64,000 bases of DNA from Gimesia aquarii (GTDB lineage Bacteria; Planctomycetota; Planctomycetia; Planctomycetales; Planctomycetaceae). Position 1 is the stretch's first letter, and each line of letters begins with the position of its first letter. Position numbers and translations under genes: made by a program. Below, piece after piece: positions 26,540 through 36,192 of the stretch. Below the pieces are notes generated by a model that ran no database searches, was not told the origin of the DNA, and worked only from the letters and a program-made list of their open reading frames with translations. Where the stretch lies: assembly GCF_007748175.1 (NCBI RefSeq), contig NZ_CP037422.1, positions 558,001 to 622,000 on the forward strand, in the 5' to 3' direction.

Positions 26540-27460
26540 GTGAAACACAACGAAATGCTATCAAAAAATGCTCCTCTTTCTGACCCGACAGCGCTGGCAC
26601 GATTTGGCAAATTGGATGTCGTCACGCGGCTGGTTGTAGAAGGTTTCATGATGGGGCAGCACAAAAGCCCTTTTAAAGGGGCGAGCGTGGAATTTGTGGA
26701 ACATCGTCAGTATTACCCTGGCGACGAAATTAGGCATATCGACTGGCGCGCATACGGAAAAACGGGAAAGTATTACGTTAAAGAGTTCGAAGATGAGACA
26801 AATTTGCGATGTTATTTATTACTCGATTGTTCGGGGAGTATGGCTTATTCGGGTAAGACCTTAAGTAAATTTGAATATGCGCGTCAACTCGCGGCGGCCT
26901 TTGGATATTTATTACTAGGTCAGCGAGATGCCACTGGGTTAATTACGTTTGATACGGGACAACGTGATTTCATTGAGCCTTCAGCAAACCCCAAAAACTT
27001 TGGCCAAATGCTGGAAATCCTGGAGCAGTCAAAGCCTGGTAAAGAAACTGGGATTTCAGCTGCTTTAAATCAGGTTCTTCCATTAATCAAACGCAGAAGT
27101 TTAGTGGTTTTGATTTCCGATTGTTTTGATGAGCCTGAGGCACTCACAACCACTTTAAAGCAATTGCGACATGCTCGTCATGAAGTGCTCTTATTTCAAG
27201 TTGTGGCACCTGAAGAAGAAGATTTTCCCTTCAGTAAACCGACGCAATTTCGTAGTTTAGAACAAGCAGGTCATCGTCAATTGGTAGATCCTCACCAGTT
27301 ACGTGCACGTTATCTAGAACAGTATCAGGAGTTTTGCGAGACTTTGTCACGACAATGCGGATCTGTGAATGTAGATTACCTCAAATTCCGAACGACTGAC
27401 CCTTATCACTTAGCATTAGGTGCCTTTCTCAATCAACGAACCCGACCTGGAAGAAAGTGA
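26540..27460 (+). CDS. DUF58 domain protein (VWA-like)
   Basis: A 306-residue cytoplasmic protein. The DUF58 core is clear: FKGASVEFVEHRQYYPGDEIRHIDWRAYGKTGKYYVKEFEDET near residues 46-90, then a VWA-like domain with the MIDAS motif DCSGSMAYSG near 98-107 and a later LVVLISDCFDEPEALTTTLKQLRH. Such proteins usually work with a MoxR-type AAA ATPase in complex assembly or envelope functions; no MoxR gene is present within the window, so a partner must be elsewhere. Starts GTG 26540 and ATG 26555 are both possible and neither has a good ribosome binding site. The next gene begins at its stop, suggesting co-transcription. Confidence 0.92.
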   Translation: MKHNEMLSKNAPLSDPTALARFGKLDVVTRLVVEGFMMGQHKSPFKGASVEFVEHRQYYPGDEIRHIDWRAYGKTGKYYVKEFEDETNLRCYLLLDCSGSMAYSGKTLSKFEYARQLAAAFGYLLLGQRDATGLITFDTGQRDFIEPSANPKNFGQMLEILEQSKPGKETGISAALNQVLPLIKRRSLVVLISDCFDEPEALTTTLKQLRHARHEVLLFQVVAPEEEDFPFSKPTQFRSLEQAGHRQLVDPHQLRARYLEQYQEFCETLSRQCGSVNVDYLKFRTTDPYHLALGAFLNQRTRPGRK

Positions 27461-27472
27461 TTGCTTAAAGTC

Positions 27473-27832
27473 ATGTCAGGTGAAAAAATTCCCATTAATC
27501 GACTTTTGGTTGGAGTGATTGCGGCTATTTGCTTGATTGTGGCTGGTATTTTGGAGTGGCAGATCACCGTTGAACAGTTTGCTCAGAAAGAGGCAGCTAC
27601 TGGCGCCTTTATGCGTGTAGGGTTACTCATGTTTGCGTTTTGGTTTGCATTACCATCCAAAAAACGTGATGCTGCCTGGGCGAACGTGTCTCCCTGGATT
27701 TTTGTGGGGCTGATTCTGGCAATTGTGGGAGTTGCCCTCAGACCTAAAATAGCCGTTCCCTTGATCGTTGTGTTAAGCATCATTGGTTTTGTGTTGCGGC
27801 CTCGTAATAAGAAACGCGCACCAAGAAGATAG
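27473..27832 (+). CDS. Small membrane protein, unrecognised
   Basis: A 119-residue protein with four predicted transmembrane segments: LLVGVIAAICLIVAGILEW, AFMRVGLLMFAFWFALP, VSPWIFVGLILAIVGVAL and PLIVVLSIIGFVLRP, ending in a basic tail KKRAPRR. I prefer ATG 27473 over the TTG at 27461 that directly abuts the DUF58 stop. It is almost certainly in one operon with the DUF58 gene and may act as its membrane partner; this is inferred from adjacency only. No known family recognised. Confidence 0.78.
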   Translation: MSGEKIPINRLLVGVIAAICLIVAGILEWQITVEQFAQKEAATGAFMRVGLLMFAFWFALPSKKRDAAWANVSPWIFVGLILAIVGVALRPKIAVPLIVVLSIIGFVLRPRNKKRAPRR

Positions 27833-27892
27833 CCAACGGATCAGAGAAAGCAGGTGTCCCTCTAGTTGTCTTAAGAGACGAAAGTGGTGTGC

Positions 27893-29005
27893 CTACATCG
27901 GACTTTGAGCACGGTTCACTGGTTGAACACGAAGGTTGTCTGGTAATTTACGTGGAGCTTTGGCATTACTTCGTGAAAGTACGTTAATGGGCTGGGGTGA
28001 TTGAAGTGGATTGGCTTTAGTCGGTTTTCGCCGTTGCTGCCCATCAATATAGACACGGGCTGCCACCTTGAGTAATTGGGGACGTCGAACGGGAAGAACT
28101 CCTTCGAGCCGGTTTGCCATTCGTTCTACCCAGCCGGGTTGTCGTTCCATTGCGAGCGACATCATGTGCATAAAGATTGAAATTTCTTTAAAATTTCGGT
28201 CAAGAATCACATTGCTGACGGGGGCCAGAATCTTTGCCGCCACTTCTACCGTCTGCGAAGGAAATGAAACATACATTGAGGCTTGATGCGAAACTGAAGT
28301 TTTGGTTTTACCGTTACCAGGTTGATACTCAGTTTCCAAATAAAGCAGTGCTTTGGCGGCAATCGGTTTTGCTAACAGCGGGCTTTTATAGACACCGGAG
28401 CAAAGCACCATTGTTTCGGTAGGGGTTTGATGTATGACTTCCAAAGTTCCAATCGTTCCATCACCTGCGTCAATTTCGTAGGATGTGGGACCTGTTTGCC
28501 ACATTTGAAAATCGGATATTTTCATATCTCTCCAAATACTCACAACCACATCAGGATGAGCAATAAAGAAGGCATATGCTGAATGATTTACATCAAATTG
28601 AATTTTTGGCAAAATGCGAAACATGCTGATGTCTTTGAGAACATACTCGGCATTGATTCGATTGGCAGGTGTGAGCTTATCCAATGGAAGCTGTGAACGG
28701 GCTGATCTTCTCGCAAAACGAGTGGAAGAGCCTTTACTAAGCAAGGAAATAAGATCTTCTTCATTCGGAACATTGTGACTCGGATGGGCTGGTTTTTGTT
28801 CCTGTTGAAATTTTGTCAGCTGCCGGTCAGTGTCTTTTAAAAGATACTGACTGGCAGCCGACTTCGTCAGGGCCGGGCTCTGGCCGTCGCGGTCTTCTGA
28901 ATTCAATTCTTGTGCTGATGAGATTGAGACAGGGATGGAACTTATCACACTAATGAGCAGGATCGTCAGTCGCTGAACCACTTGTGTCATCTCCATTTTA
29001 AACAT
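27893..29005 (-). CDS. Secreted hypothetical protein, unrecognised
   Basis: A 370-residue protein with a signal peptide (QRLTILLISVISSIPVSISSAQE). After it comes a charged, low-complexity stretch to about residue 115, then a globular part with ISMFRILPKIQFDVNHSAYAFFIAHPDVVVSIWRDMKISDFQMWQTGPTSYEIDAGDG near 125-190, and a long probable helix HMMSLAMERQPGWVERMANRL. The C-terminus is basic and proline-rich. I do not recognise a family. Start at ATG 29005, with AGG eight bases upstream. It may be co-transcribed with the lipoprotein gene upstream on the same strand. No catalytic motif is visible. Confidence 0.8.
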   Translation of the reverse strand: MFKMEMTQVVQRLTILLISVISSIPVSISSAQELNSEDRDGQSPALTKSAASQYLLKDTDRQLTKFQQEQKPAHPSHNVPNEEDLISLLSKGSSTRFARRSARSQLPLDKLTPANRINAEYVLKDISMFRILPKIQFDVNHSAYAFFIAHPDVVVSIWRDMKISDFQMWQTGPTSYEIDAGDGTIGTLEVIHQTPTETMVLCSGVYKSPLLAKPIAAKALLYLETEYQPGNGKTKTSVSHQASMYVSFPSQTVEVAAKILAPVSNVILDRNFKEISIFMHMMSLAMERQPGWVERMANRLEGVLPVRRPQLLKVAARVYIDGQQRRKPTKANPLQSPQPINVLSRSNAKAPRKLPDNLRVQPVNRAQSPM

Positions 29006-29077
29006 ATTTAAACCTGTTTCTTTCCACTATCAACAGATGTTGCTTAGGTCATGCGCCTGTTCTGAACGGGTAATTTT

Positions 29078-29512
29078 CTAACTCGACGGCTCACTGGTTG
29101 AGGGGACTAAATGGGGCCCCGCCTCGGGAACCGGCTCTGTTGGAGTTTCACCTGGAGATGGATCAGGTGGCACATACATTGAAGAATCAGGAAGAGGAGT
29201 TAACTCACCAGGAGTTTCACTCTCGTTATATTGGTAGTTGTTGTAGTCCGTAACTGGTTCTGGGCTTATATAATGTGGGCGGCAATCACTACAGCACTTA
29301 CACCACCAACGATTAAACCGAGAAGAACACCAGTCAGGTTTACCAATGCGCGTGAGGTCCCATGTAGGACGATAGAAACGGTCTGCATAGATTTGTGTGT
29401 CGCTCACATCATCGATCAGGTTATAGTAGAGATTGCTGGCTTTAAAGCACTGGCAGCCTGAGCCTACTATTGTTAGCTGAGTCAAGACTATACACACAAA
29501 AGCTGCGCGCAT
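29078..29512 (-). CDS. Cys-rich predicted lipoprotein, unrecognised
   Basis: A 144-residue protein. The signal peptide ends in a lipobox GSGC (residues 17-20), followed by QCFK. Residues about 55-80 hold several cysteines and aromatic residues: DWCSSRFNRWWCKCCSDCRPHY, suggesting a metal or disulfide-bonded knot. The last 60 residues are Pro/Ser/Glu-rich and probably disordered. GGAGGA seven bases before the ATG supports the start. No family recognised; the WWCKCCSDC cluster is unusual and worth comparison across planctomycetes. Confidence 0.75.
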   Translation of the reverse strand: MRAAFVCIVLTQLTIVGSGCQCFKASNLYYNLIDDVSDTQIYADRFYRPTWDLTRIGKPDWCSSRFNRWWCKCCSDCRPHYISPEPVTDYNNYQYNESETPGELTPLPDSSMYVPPDPSPGETPTEPVPEAGPHLVPSTSEPSS

Positions 29513-29869
29513 CCGCAGATTCCTCCCCCTTTTGAATGTGACATTCCTTTGTCACAGTAGTTTCTATGATGGCATGCATCACAGATTGTACAATCGCCTG
29601 TACCTAAGGATGATCGGCAATCTTACGAGAGAAACTTTATCGATTATTCTGAATGACGGGGTTATCGAAGACTTACGGGATTTACTGCTTTCTGTTATCA
29701 AAAAAATCCAGAAATCCTTTATTTCATCGAGGGTTATGTTGTTGTCAATGATTGCTTACTTTCGCAAAAAATACTTGGGATACGAACTACCATTGTGGTT
29801 TCGATCCAGGTACTGGATATTAGATAATATTTGATTATCACTCCGAAATTATTAAGAAAGGTTCCGTCA
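29513..29869. other. Divergent intergenic region, no gene confidently called
   Basis: About 357 bases between a leftward lipoprotein gene and the rightward FG-GAP gene. A 100-codon open frame from TTG 29532 to 29834 spans it but has no good ribosome binding site or recognisable motif and probably is not a gene. Confidence 0.5.
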
Positions 29870-31108
29870 ATGTGCTGTGAAAACAAACATCTGAGCGGGA
29901 TATTTTTCATTTTGATTACTCTTTTTACAGAAAATGTATTCGCAGACGATTCGCTAAGAGGAAAGCCGTGGGTTTATCATGCGATTGATCAGTCTTCCCG
30001 AGGCGCAGATGGAGTCAAACTGACGGATGCAGACCAAGATGGTTTGCCAGATATCGCCACCGGTTGGGAAGAAGGAAACCTGACCCGAATTTATCGCAAC
30101 CCAGGCCCGGCGAAAGTGAAAGAGCTCTGGCCTAAAATTACTGTGGGAAAAACTCCTCAGGTTGAAGATGCTGCCTGGATTGACCTGGATCATGATGGCC
30201 GACAAGAAGTCATTAGCTGCTGTGAGGGCAAAAGTCAGACAATTTTTGTGCACTGGGCCTCGAATAATCAACCATTTAAAAAACCATGGCAGCAAGAAGT
30301 ATTACCTGCTTCAAGGAAAAAAATGATGTGGATGTTTGCGACCTCTGCACAAATAGATAATAAGCCGGGGTTAGAATTGGTTGCCGCTGGTAAAGGGAAG
30401 GGGGCACAAATTGGCTGGTATCAGGCAGGCAAAAACCCGCGCGATCTCTCGGGTTATCACTGGAGACCATTATCACCTGCGGGATGGATTATGTCATTCA
30501 TTGTACTCGACATGGATGGTGATGGTGATGTAGATCTTTTAACAACTGATCGAAAAGGAAAGATGAGAGGCTGTCGCTGGCTGGAGAATCCCGGAGTTCT
30601 GAATGTATCAAAATCTTCCAAATGGAAGAATCATTGGGTGGGTGGTAAAGATCGGGAAGTGATGTTCGCTCACGTTGCTGATCTTGATCAAGATGGGTGG
30701 AAGGATATTCTGGTAGTGACACGTATTCCCGATGAATTACTTTGGTTTCGTCGGCTGGATCAGAGTGGTCGCAAGTGGAAAAAAATAGCCTTTCCTTTTC
30801 CCGTAAATACAGGGCATGGAAAAGCCGTTACAGTAGGTGATATCAATCTTGATGGACAGCCAGATGTCGTCATCAGTTGTGGAAAGGCAGATCCACCAAA
30901 ATCCGGCATGTTCTGGATGAGTTATTCTAAAAGTGGTACAGGTCTTAAATGGACGACTCACGAAATCAGCGGGCCGCGAGGTATCAAATATGATCGAATT
31001 GAATTACTTGATCTCGACGAAGATGGTGATTTGGATGTGATTTCCTGTGAGGAACGGGATCAGAAGAAAGGCCTGGGAGTTTTCTGGTATGAGAATCCCA
31101 CCAAATAA
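29870..31108 (+). CDS. Secreted FG-GAP/VCBS repeat protein
   Basis: A 412-residue exported protein from the ATG at 29870, chosen because AAAGG at 29857-29861 is 8 bases upstream; a TTG at 29831 is in frame but adds residues before the signal peptide. The signal peptide is HLSGIFFILITLFTENVFA. The mature part is a propeller with repeated calcium-binding loops: DADQDGLPD, DLDHDGRQE, DMDGDGDVD, DLDQDGWKD, DINLDGQPD, DLDEDGDLD, each followed by a hydrophobic strand. This family is widespread in planctomycete secreted proteins; function unknown, extracellular binding likely. Confidence 0.92.
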   Translation: MCCENKHLSGIFFILITLFTENVFADDSLRGKPWVYHAIDQSSRGADGVKLTDADQDGLPDIATGWEEGNLTRIYRNPGPAKVKELWPKITVGKTPQVEDAAWIDLDHDGRQEVISCCEGKSQTIFVHWASNNQPFKKPWQQEVLPASRKKMMWMFATSAQIDNKPGLELVAAGKGKGAQIGWYQAGKNPRDLSGYHWRPLSPAGWIMSFIVLDMDGDGDVDLLTTDRKGKMRGCRWLENPGVLNVSKSSKWKNHWVGGKDREVMFAHVADLDQDGWKDILVVTRIPDELLWFRRLDQSGRKWKKIAFPFPVNTGHGKAVTVGDINLDGQPDVVISCGKADPPKSGMFWMSYSKSGTGLKWTTHEISGPRGIKYDRIELLDLDEDGDLDVISCEERDQKKGLGVFWYENPTK

Positions 31109-31124
31109 ATGAAATACTGATTTG

Positions 31125-33242
31125 TTAAAAGAACAACACTTCCCTTTGAATGGTTTCGATTAATCGTCTGAACCAGACATATCCTAAAGAACGCTTTCCA
31201 CAGTCGATTTGTGGGAGAACCGAAGCACCTGGCCTCAAGCCCGTAATTGATTCATGATCCAGTTCTACTGTAACTTGTACTGTTGGAATTCCTTCTTCGT
31301 TCGTTTCAGCTGTCGCTGCGATTTTTTCTATAGTTCCTTGATAGGTTTGGCCTGGATCGGTTAACAGCAGAAACGAAACGGGGAGAGGGTTCTGATTTTG
31401 TTGATGGGCTTCGAGCACGTGACCGATTTCCGAATCGAGCACTTGCATTTTTAAAACCCAAGGGCCTTTCAGATCAGCAACCGTTAATAGTCTTTGCCCA
31501 CGTTGCACTGGTCGTGCCAGTAATTTTTCTTGTAAATCCCAGGTCAATACCTCACCGCTAATCGGACTTTTTAGTTTTAGTGCTTCTTGTTGATTTTTAA
31601 GTAAGACGAGTTGTTCTTTCAAGCTTTTGAGACGTTCATTCAATTCTTCTTGTTCTGCAGTCAGGCGATTTGCTTTTTGTAATGCATTAAGATCAGTGGG
31701 ATTCAAATCTAATCTTGCTGCCTGAATTACTGCTAATCGCTTTTGTGTTGTTTGAATCTCACCTCTCACACGACTGAATTCCAATTCTAAATCAGAATCT
31801 CTTAAAATAATCAGAGTGTCACCTGCTAGAATTTGTTCTCCCTGATGAACGAGTATTTCATCAACGGTTCCATCTGCGGTAGCAAAAATATTTTGCTGGT
31901 CAACAGGTTGGAGTGTTCCGGAACCTTCAATCATAAAGTCCGCGGGAGTCAAAATCAAAACGGCGCATATTAGTGTGAGAATAACCATACCGGTAATGGC
32001 ATTCCGCCATGTCATATTTTTCTTGCGAATCGGTGAATACGACCAGTGTTTCAAGACAGTAAAAAAAGGAAAGCTTTCATGCTGTAATGCATTATATAAA
32101 GCAGTCCCCCCATGACGTGAAACGGCTAGTGCACGATTGAGCAATGTATTGTCGGATTCGAGATCATGAAATTGCTCTACTACGATCGCACCCAGGACAA
32201 GTTGCTCTGAAGTGGAATGTTGCACCTGGCTGGATTCTGTCGCATCGTTTTTCTGTTCTTCGATAATATGTTTCAGTGGAATGATCATTAATGATCGTGA
32301 TGATGCCAGATCGAGATAGGCATGTAAAGATTCTGTAATCTGGGGAGGATATTTTTGTCCTCCTTCCATGATCCAGTAATCCCGGTTTGTGGATTGAATA
32401 CAACCCACCAAGCTTTCCAAACGTTGAACAGACTCTGATCGCCGTTCAATTATATCCACGCCACTTGCCGCAATCAGGTTGTATTCTTTACCGGTTCGTT
32501 GCAGAACAGAGAGTCGATCACAGTTAATTAACGTTCTTCCTTCATTGGCGATGATATATGCGGTTTGTTGAGAATTTAAATGTACGTGGACGTGTTCTGA
32601 GAAACGTTCAAACTGATCCCAGAGAGTTTCCATTTCTTGAAGTCGTTGCAATTGCTGATGCTGGCAGTAATCCTCGGAAAGCTCACATAAGGCACTGATG
32701 AATCTCAGAAAACCATCTTGTGCTGTGTATGATTTCGGAGGATGATGAACAATTTCCAAAATCCCAGTCTGCCTAGCAGGATGATTCTCAACCGCGACGG
32801 GGCACAGGATAAGATTTTCATCAGTGGGATTCGTTCCCTGATGTTGCTCTGATAGTCTCGAGTGGGGTCCAATTGTTACAGGTTGGTTCCCCTGTAATAC
32901 TTCACTCAGTAGAAGCCGGTGTAGCTCAATCGACTGTTGGCTTAATGGTTTGCCCGGATTTGATTCAGGGTTTAATCCGAGGCAGCTTTGGAGTTCTAGA
33001 GAGCCTGTAGAATCAGGAATCCAGATGAGACCACCCGAAGCAGACATGCCGCGCATGGCGCGATCCAGCAGTTCCGAGTAAAATTTTTGACTCGAAATCC
33101 CTGTTCTGGAGAGTTGAGCCAGCCCGAGAACGAGCGCTTCAATCTCCTGCCAGATGTCTTCTATCGAAGAGGATTCATCAGTCGTCATGCGATTCGAATA
33201 AATGAAGGTTCGGCGTGTGTTTGGCAGCCAGTCGCTTGGCAA
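31125..33242 (-). CDS. GAF - HlyD/membrane-fusion hybrid protein
   Basis: A 705-residue protein combining cytosolic sensor-like and periplasmic adaptor parts. Residues about 25-390 look like two GAF domains (LDRAMRGMSASGGLIWIPDS; YIIANEGRTLINCDRLSVLQR and SRSLMIIPLKHI...LGAIVVEQF). A single transmembrane helix follows near 415-435 (AITGMVILTLICAVLILTP). The C-terminal 270 residues are an HlyD-type adaptor: IFATADGTVDEILVHQGEQILAGDTLIIL (half lipoyl), a coiled coil about 500-555, LKSPISGEVLTW (second half) and a beta barrel ending LRPGASVLPQI. Divergent from the TolC-like gene. Start TTG 33242 or ATG 33188; neither has a strong binding site. Confidence 0.88.
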   Translation of the reverse strand: MPSDWLPNTRRTFIYSNRMTTDESSSIEDIWQEIEALVLGLAQLSRTGISSQKFYSELLDRAMRGMSASGGLIWIPDSTGSLELQSCLGLNPESNPGKPLSQQSIELHRLLLSEVLQGNQPVTIGPHSRLSEQHQGTNPTDENLILCPVAVENHPARQTGILEIVHHPPKSYTAQDGFLRFISALCELSEDYCQHQQLQRLQEMETLWDQFERFSEHVHVHLNSQQTAYIIANEGRTLINCDRLSVLQRTGKEYNLIAASGVDIIERRSESVQRLESLVGCIQSTNRDYWIMEGGQKYPPQITESLHAYLDLASSRSLMIIPLKHIIEEQKNDATESSQVQHSTSEQLVLGAIVVEQFHDLESDNTLLNRALAVSRHGGTALYNALQHESFPFFTVLKHWSYSPIRKKNMTWRNAITGMVILTLICAVLILTPADFMIEGSGTLQPVDQQNIFATADGTVDEILVHQGEQILAGDTLIILRDSDLELEFSRVRGEIQTTQKRLAVIQAARLDLNPTDLNALQKANRLTAEQEELNERLKSLKEQLVLLKNQQEALKLKSPISGEVLTWDLQEKLLARPVQRGQRLLTVADLKGPWVLKMQVLDSEIGHVLEAHQQNQNPLPVSFLLLTDPGQTYQGTIEKIAATAETNEEGIPTVQVTVELDHESITGLRPGASVLPQIDCGKRSLGYVWFRRLIETIQREVLFF

Positions 33243-33601
33243 ACTTTTAAAGTTCTTACATAGCTGCCGTTAATACTATCACAGTTGCGGGCGATGTACT
33301 CTGATTGACCCCTGAAAAGAGAAGAGGCTTATCAAAGAAATTCATGTATAGTTTTTATTTCTGTGTAAATTTCCTACTTGACCCAGTATTGCAAGATTGA
33401 GTGCCTATTCGTGGTGTATTTTGGGAGAAAAGCAATGAATAAGTGGTTTGTGGTTGTTTGGGGGAATATTCTGATTGTCCGATTATGCGGAATGTTATGA
33501 ATGTATCGAAAATTTGCTTTGGGGGGACGTGGTCTAATGCCGATGAGTTGAGAGAGTGTATAGCTTTTTAATTAATGGTCCAATTTGACCAAGGTTAATC
33601 A
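33243..33601. other. AT-rich divergent promoter spacer
   Basis: About 359 bases between the GAF-HlyD and TolC-like genes. A small inverted repeat TGGTC-N6-GACCA occurs at 33576-33591, directly before the TolC-like start. No gene seen. Confidence 0.4.
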
Positions 33602-36181
33602 ATGAACTGTTTAATGGCCCGGATTGTGCTTATGTTAGCAGCAATTGTAATGCTGGGCCCAGGATGTAGCCGTTTCCTGGAGACTTCTCTACAAGAAGAA
33701 TTTGTAGAAAGCGAGGAACTCTACCAACAAGCACTTACTCAAATCGAATATCCTAATGTAGATGAAATCGAAGAAAGTGACACTTTTGGTACACAGGCAC
33801 CAGCCAGACTTTCCAGTTCAACAACGCCAGATTATTGGGAACTCTCTTTGGAGGAAGTAGTGCGTTTGGCATTACAGAATTCCAAAGTCTTAGGTGATGT
33901 TGGTGGAGTTGCTTTAAATACACCAGCAGCCGTTCATACAAAATATGATGCTGCGATTGTAGAGTCTGACCCTCGTTATGGAGTAGAGGGTGCTCTCAGC
34001 GCTTATGATACAACGCTTTCGGCAAGTACGTTCTTTGAAAAGAACGATAAAGCGCTCAACAACGTCTTCTTCGGTGGTGGAACTCGTCTTTTAAGACAAG
34101 ATGCGATGGTCATTCAAGCTCAGTTGACAAAGCGAGCCATGACCGGAACGGAATTTACCCTACGAGATTATATTGATTACGATGCAAACAACTCTCCCGG
34201 TAACCAATTTCCACACGCTTATCAGAACAACATTGAAATGGAATTTCGTCACCCATTGTTACGAGGGGGGGGAGTTGACTTCAATCAGCTGGCAGGTCCC
34301 AGTAACACACCGGGTGTTGTAAATGGTGTGATCATTGCCCGAATTAATACGGATATCAGTCTGGGTGAATTTGAAATATCAGTTCGAGATCTTGTCAGCG
34401 ATGTCGAGAATGCCTATTGGGATCTCTATTTTGGTTATCGAGATCTCGATGCAAAAATTATGGCTCGTGATTCTGCTTTAGAAACATGGCGAAGAGTTCA
34501 TGCTTTGTATGTTAATGGTCGACGAGGTGGAGAAGCGGAAAAAGAAGCTCAGGCGCGCGAACAGTATTACCGTTATCAGGCTGAAGTTGAAAATGCGTTA
34601 AGTGGTCGGTTATTGAATGGAACACATACTAATAATGGTAGTCAGGGTGGAAGTTTTCAAAGCAATCACGGTGTGTATGTTGCAGAGCGTCGATTGCGTA
34701 TGTTAATGGGAATTTCTATTAATGATGGTCGTTTAATCCGACCTGCAGATGAGCCTTCTCTGGCCCGCGTCGAGTTTGACTGGGAAGAAACCTTAATTGA
34801 ATCTCTGGAACGTCGTCCAGAGATCCGTCGACAACGATGGCAGATCAAAAAACGAGAGCTCGAACTGGAAGCAAACAAAAATTTCTTGAAACCCGAATTA
34901 GATCTGATTGGACGTTATCGTTGGCGTGGCTTCGGACGTAACTTTCTGGAAGAGGGAACACAAACCGGGCGATTCGAGGGAGCACTTAATAATCTGTTCG
35001 ATGGCGATTTTCAGGAATGGCAGTTAGGACTTGAACTCTCTGTGCCTTTGGGAAAAAGACAAGCGCATGCAGCGATGCGGTTTGCAGAATTACAGTTAGC
35101 ACGTGATCGAGCAATTCTGCATGAGCAGGAACGAGCGATCGTACAAAGTTTAAGTAATGCTATTGCAGATGTAGATCGTGCGTATGCCGTTTTGCAAACT
35201 AACTTCAACCGTCGACATGCTGCCAGACAGGAAGTAGCTGCAATGCAGGCTGCTTATGATTCTGATAATGCGACTCTGGACTTACTGTTAGAGTCACAAC
35301 GCCGTCAGGCAGAAGCGGATGGAAGCTACTACCGCTCGTTGGTGGAATACTCTCTGGCGATCAAAAACGTTCAGTTTGAAAAAGGATCATTGCTCTCTTA
35401 CAACAACATTTATCTCTCAGAAGGGGGCTGGCCTGAAAAAGCTTACATGGACGCCGCAGAGCGGGAACGTTTACGTGGTCGTGTAAGAACAATTGTTGAT
35501 GCTCCTGCTTATACCGGAAATCTAAGTCAAGGAATTTATCCTCAATTATTAGTACCTGGTGAAGTACCTGAAGAGAATCTGCAACCTGCTCCTGAACCGG
35601 TTCCTGAGAAGTTTATCCCACCAGAGCCTGGAACGACGGGTGAAGCCGCCGCCCCTCCTGTTGAAGGCGACATTCAATCGATCGAGTTCAGAGAAGAATT
35701 TGATGCGAATCATCAAATTCAAAATTTGGAATCGGTCCAGGCAGACAATCAAACTTCACTGCAAACAGATGTGGTCCAAAGCGCCCCTCCTGGACTAAAA
35801 GATGAGTTTCAGTCGAATCCCAATCCTGGCATTCTTGGTATGAAAGATTCCGATTCACAAATCGCTCCAGAAAAAATTGGTCAATCAGAGATCAACTTTC
35901 GCCCGATGGACTTACAGGGAGAAGCTCCCACATTACGGTCTGCTCGTCAGAATCAGACACCAGAATTTCCCTCCAGAGGGAGCTCAGGTGAAAATGACCC
36001 ATTCAAAAATTACCGGGATTCTGGACCTCGTTGGAAACCTGTTCCACTTCCGGAAGTGAAAAGACGAAATTTAAGTGATTTTTCTGGTGAGGTACAAAGA
36101 TTTCCCTTAAAAAGCACCAGCTGGCAATCCTTAAATCAGCGAACGGATTCAGGTTCCGAAATCGATATGGAAGCTCCTTAA
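33602..36181 (+). CDS. TolC family outer-membrane efflux lipoprotein with long C-terminal extension
   Basis: An 859-residue protein. The signal peptide ends at a lipobox LGPGC near residue 22 so it is probably lipid-anchored. Residues about 85-620 are the TolC/OEP part: WELSLEEVVRLALQNSKVL, then the helical hairpins IARINTDISLGEFEISVRDLVSDVENAYWDLYFGYRDL and RAILHEQERAIVQSLSNAIADVDRAYAVLQTN...YDSDNATLDLLLESQRRQAEA. A typical TolC is 430-500 residues; here about 220 extra C-terminal residues are Pro/Glu/Gln-rich and likely disordered. With the divergent GAF-HlyD protein it should form a trans-envelope export channel; the inner-membrane transporter is not in the window. Confidence 0.92.
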   Translation: MNCLMARIVLMLAAIVMLGPGCSRFLETSLQEEFVESEELYQQALTQIEYPNVDEIEESDTFGTQAPARLSSSTTPDYWELSLEEVVRLALQNSKVLGDVGGVALNTPAAVHTKYDAAIVESDPRYGVEGALSAYDTTLSASTFFEKNDKALNNVFFGGGTRLLRQDAMVIQAQLTKRAMTGTEFTLRDYIDYDANNSPGNQFPHAYQNNIEMEFRHPLLRGGGVDFNQLAGPSNTPGVVNGVIIARINTDISLGEFEISVRDLVSDVENAYWDLYFGYRDLDAKIMARDSALETWRRVHALYVNGRRGGEAEKEAQAREQYYRYQAEVENALSGRLLNGTHTNNGSQGGSFQSNHGVYVAERRLRMLMGISINDGRLIRPADEPSLARVEFDWEETLIESLERRPEIRRQRWQIKKRELELEANKNFLKPELDLIGRYRWRGFGRNFLEEGTQTGRFEGALNNLFDGDFQEWQLGLELSVPLGKRQAHAAMRFAELQLARDRAILHEQERAIVQSLSNAIADVDRAYAVLQTNFNRRHAARQEVAAMQAAYDSDNATLDLLLESQRRQAEADGSYYRSLVEYSLAIKNVQFEKGSLLSYNNIYLSEGGWPEKAYMDAAERERLRGRVRTIVDAPAYTGNLSQGIYPQLLVPGEVPEENLQPAPEPVPEKFIPPEPGTTGEAAAPPVEGDIQSIEFREEFDANHQIQNLESVQADNQTSLQTDVVQSAPPGLKDEFQSNPNPGILGMKDSDSQIAPEKIGQSEINFRPMDLQGEAPTLRSARQNQTPEFPSRGSSGENDPFKNYRDSGPRWKPVPLPEVKRRNLSDFSGEVQRFPLKSTSWQSLNQRTDSGSEIDMEAP

Positions 36182-36192
36182 AACGGGGATTT

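Noticed and set aside
29532-29834. 100-codon frame starting TTG between divergent genes
   Set aside because: No ribosome binding site of quality, no recognisable motif, rare start codon, and it sits in a promoter region. Left as a low-probability candidate only.
33576-33591. TGGTC-N6-GACCA before the TolC-like gene as an operator
   Set aside because: Arms of only five bases in an AT-rich spacer are too short to support a claim.
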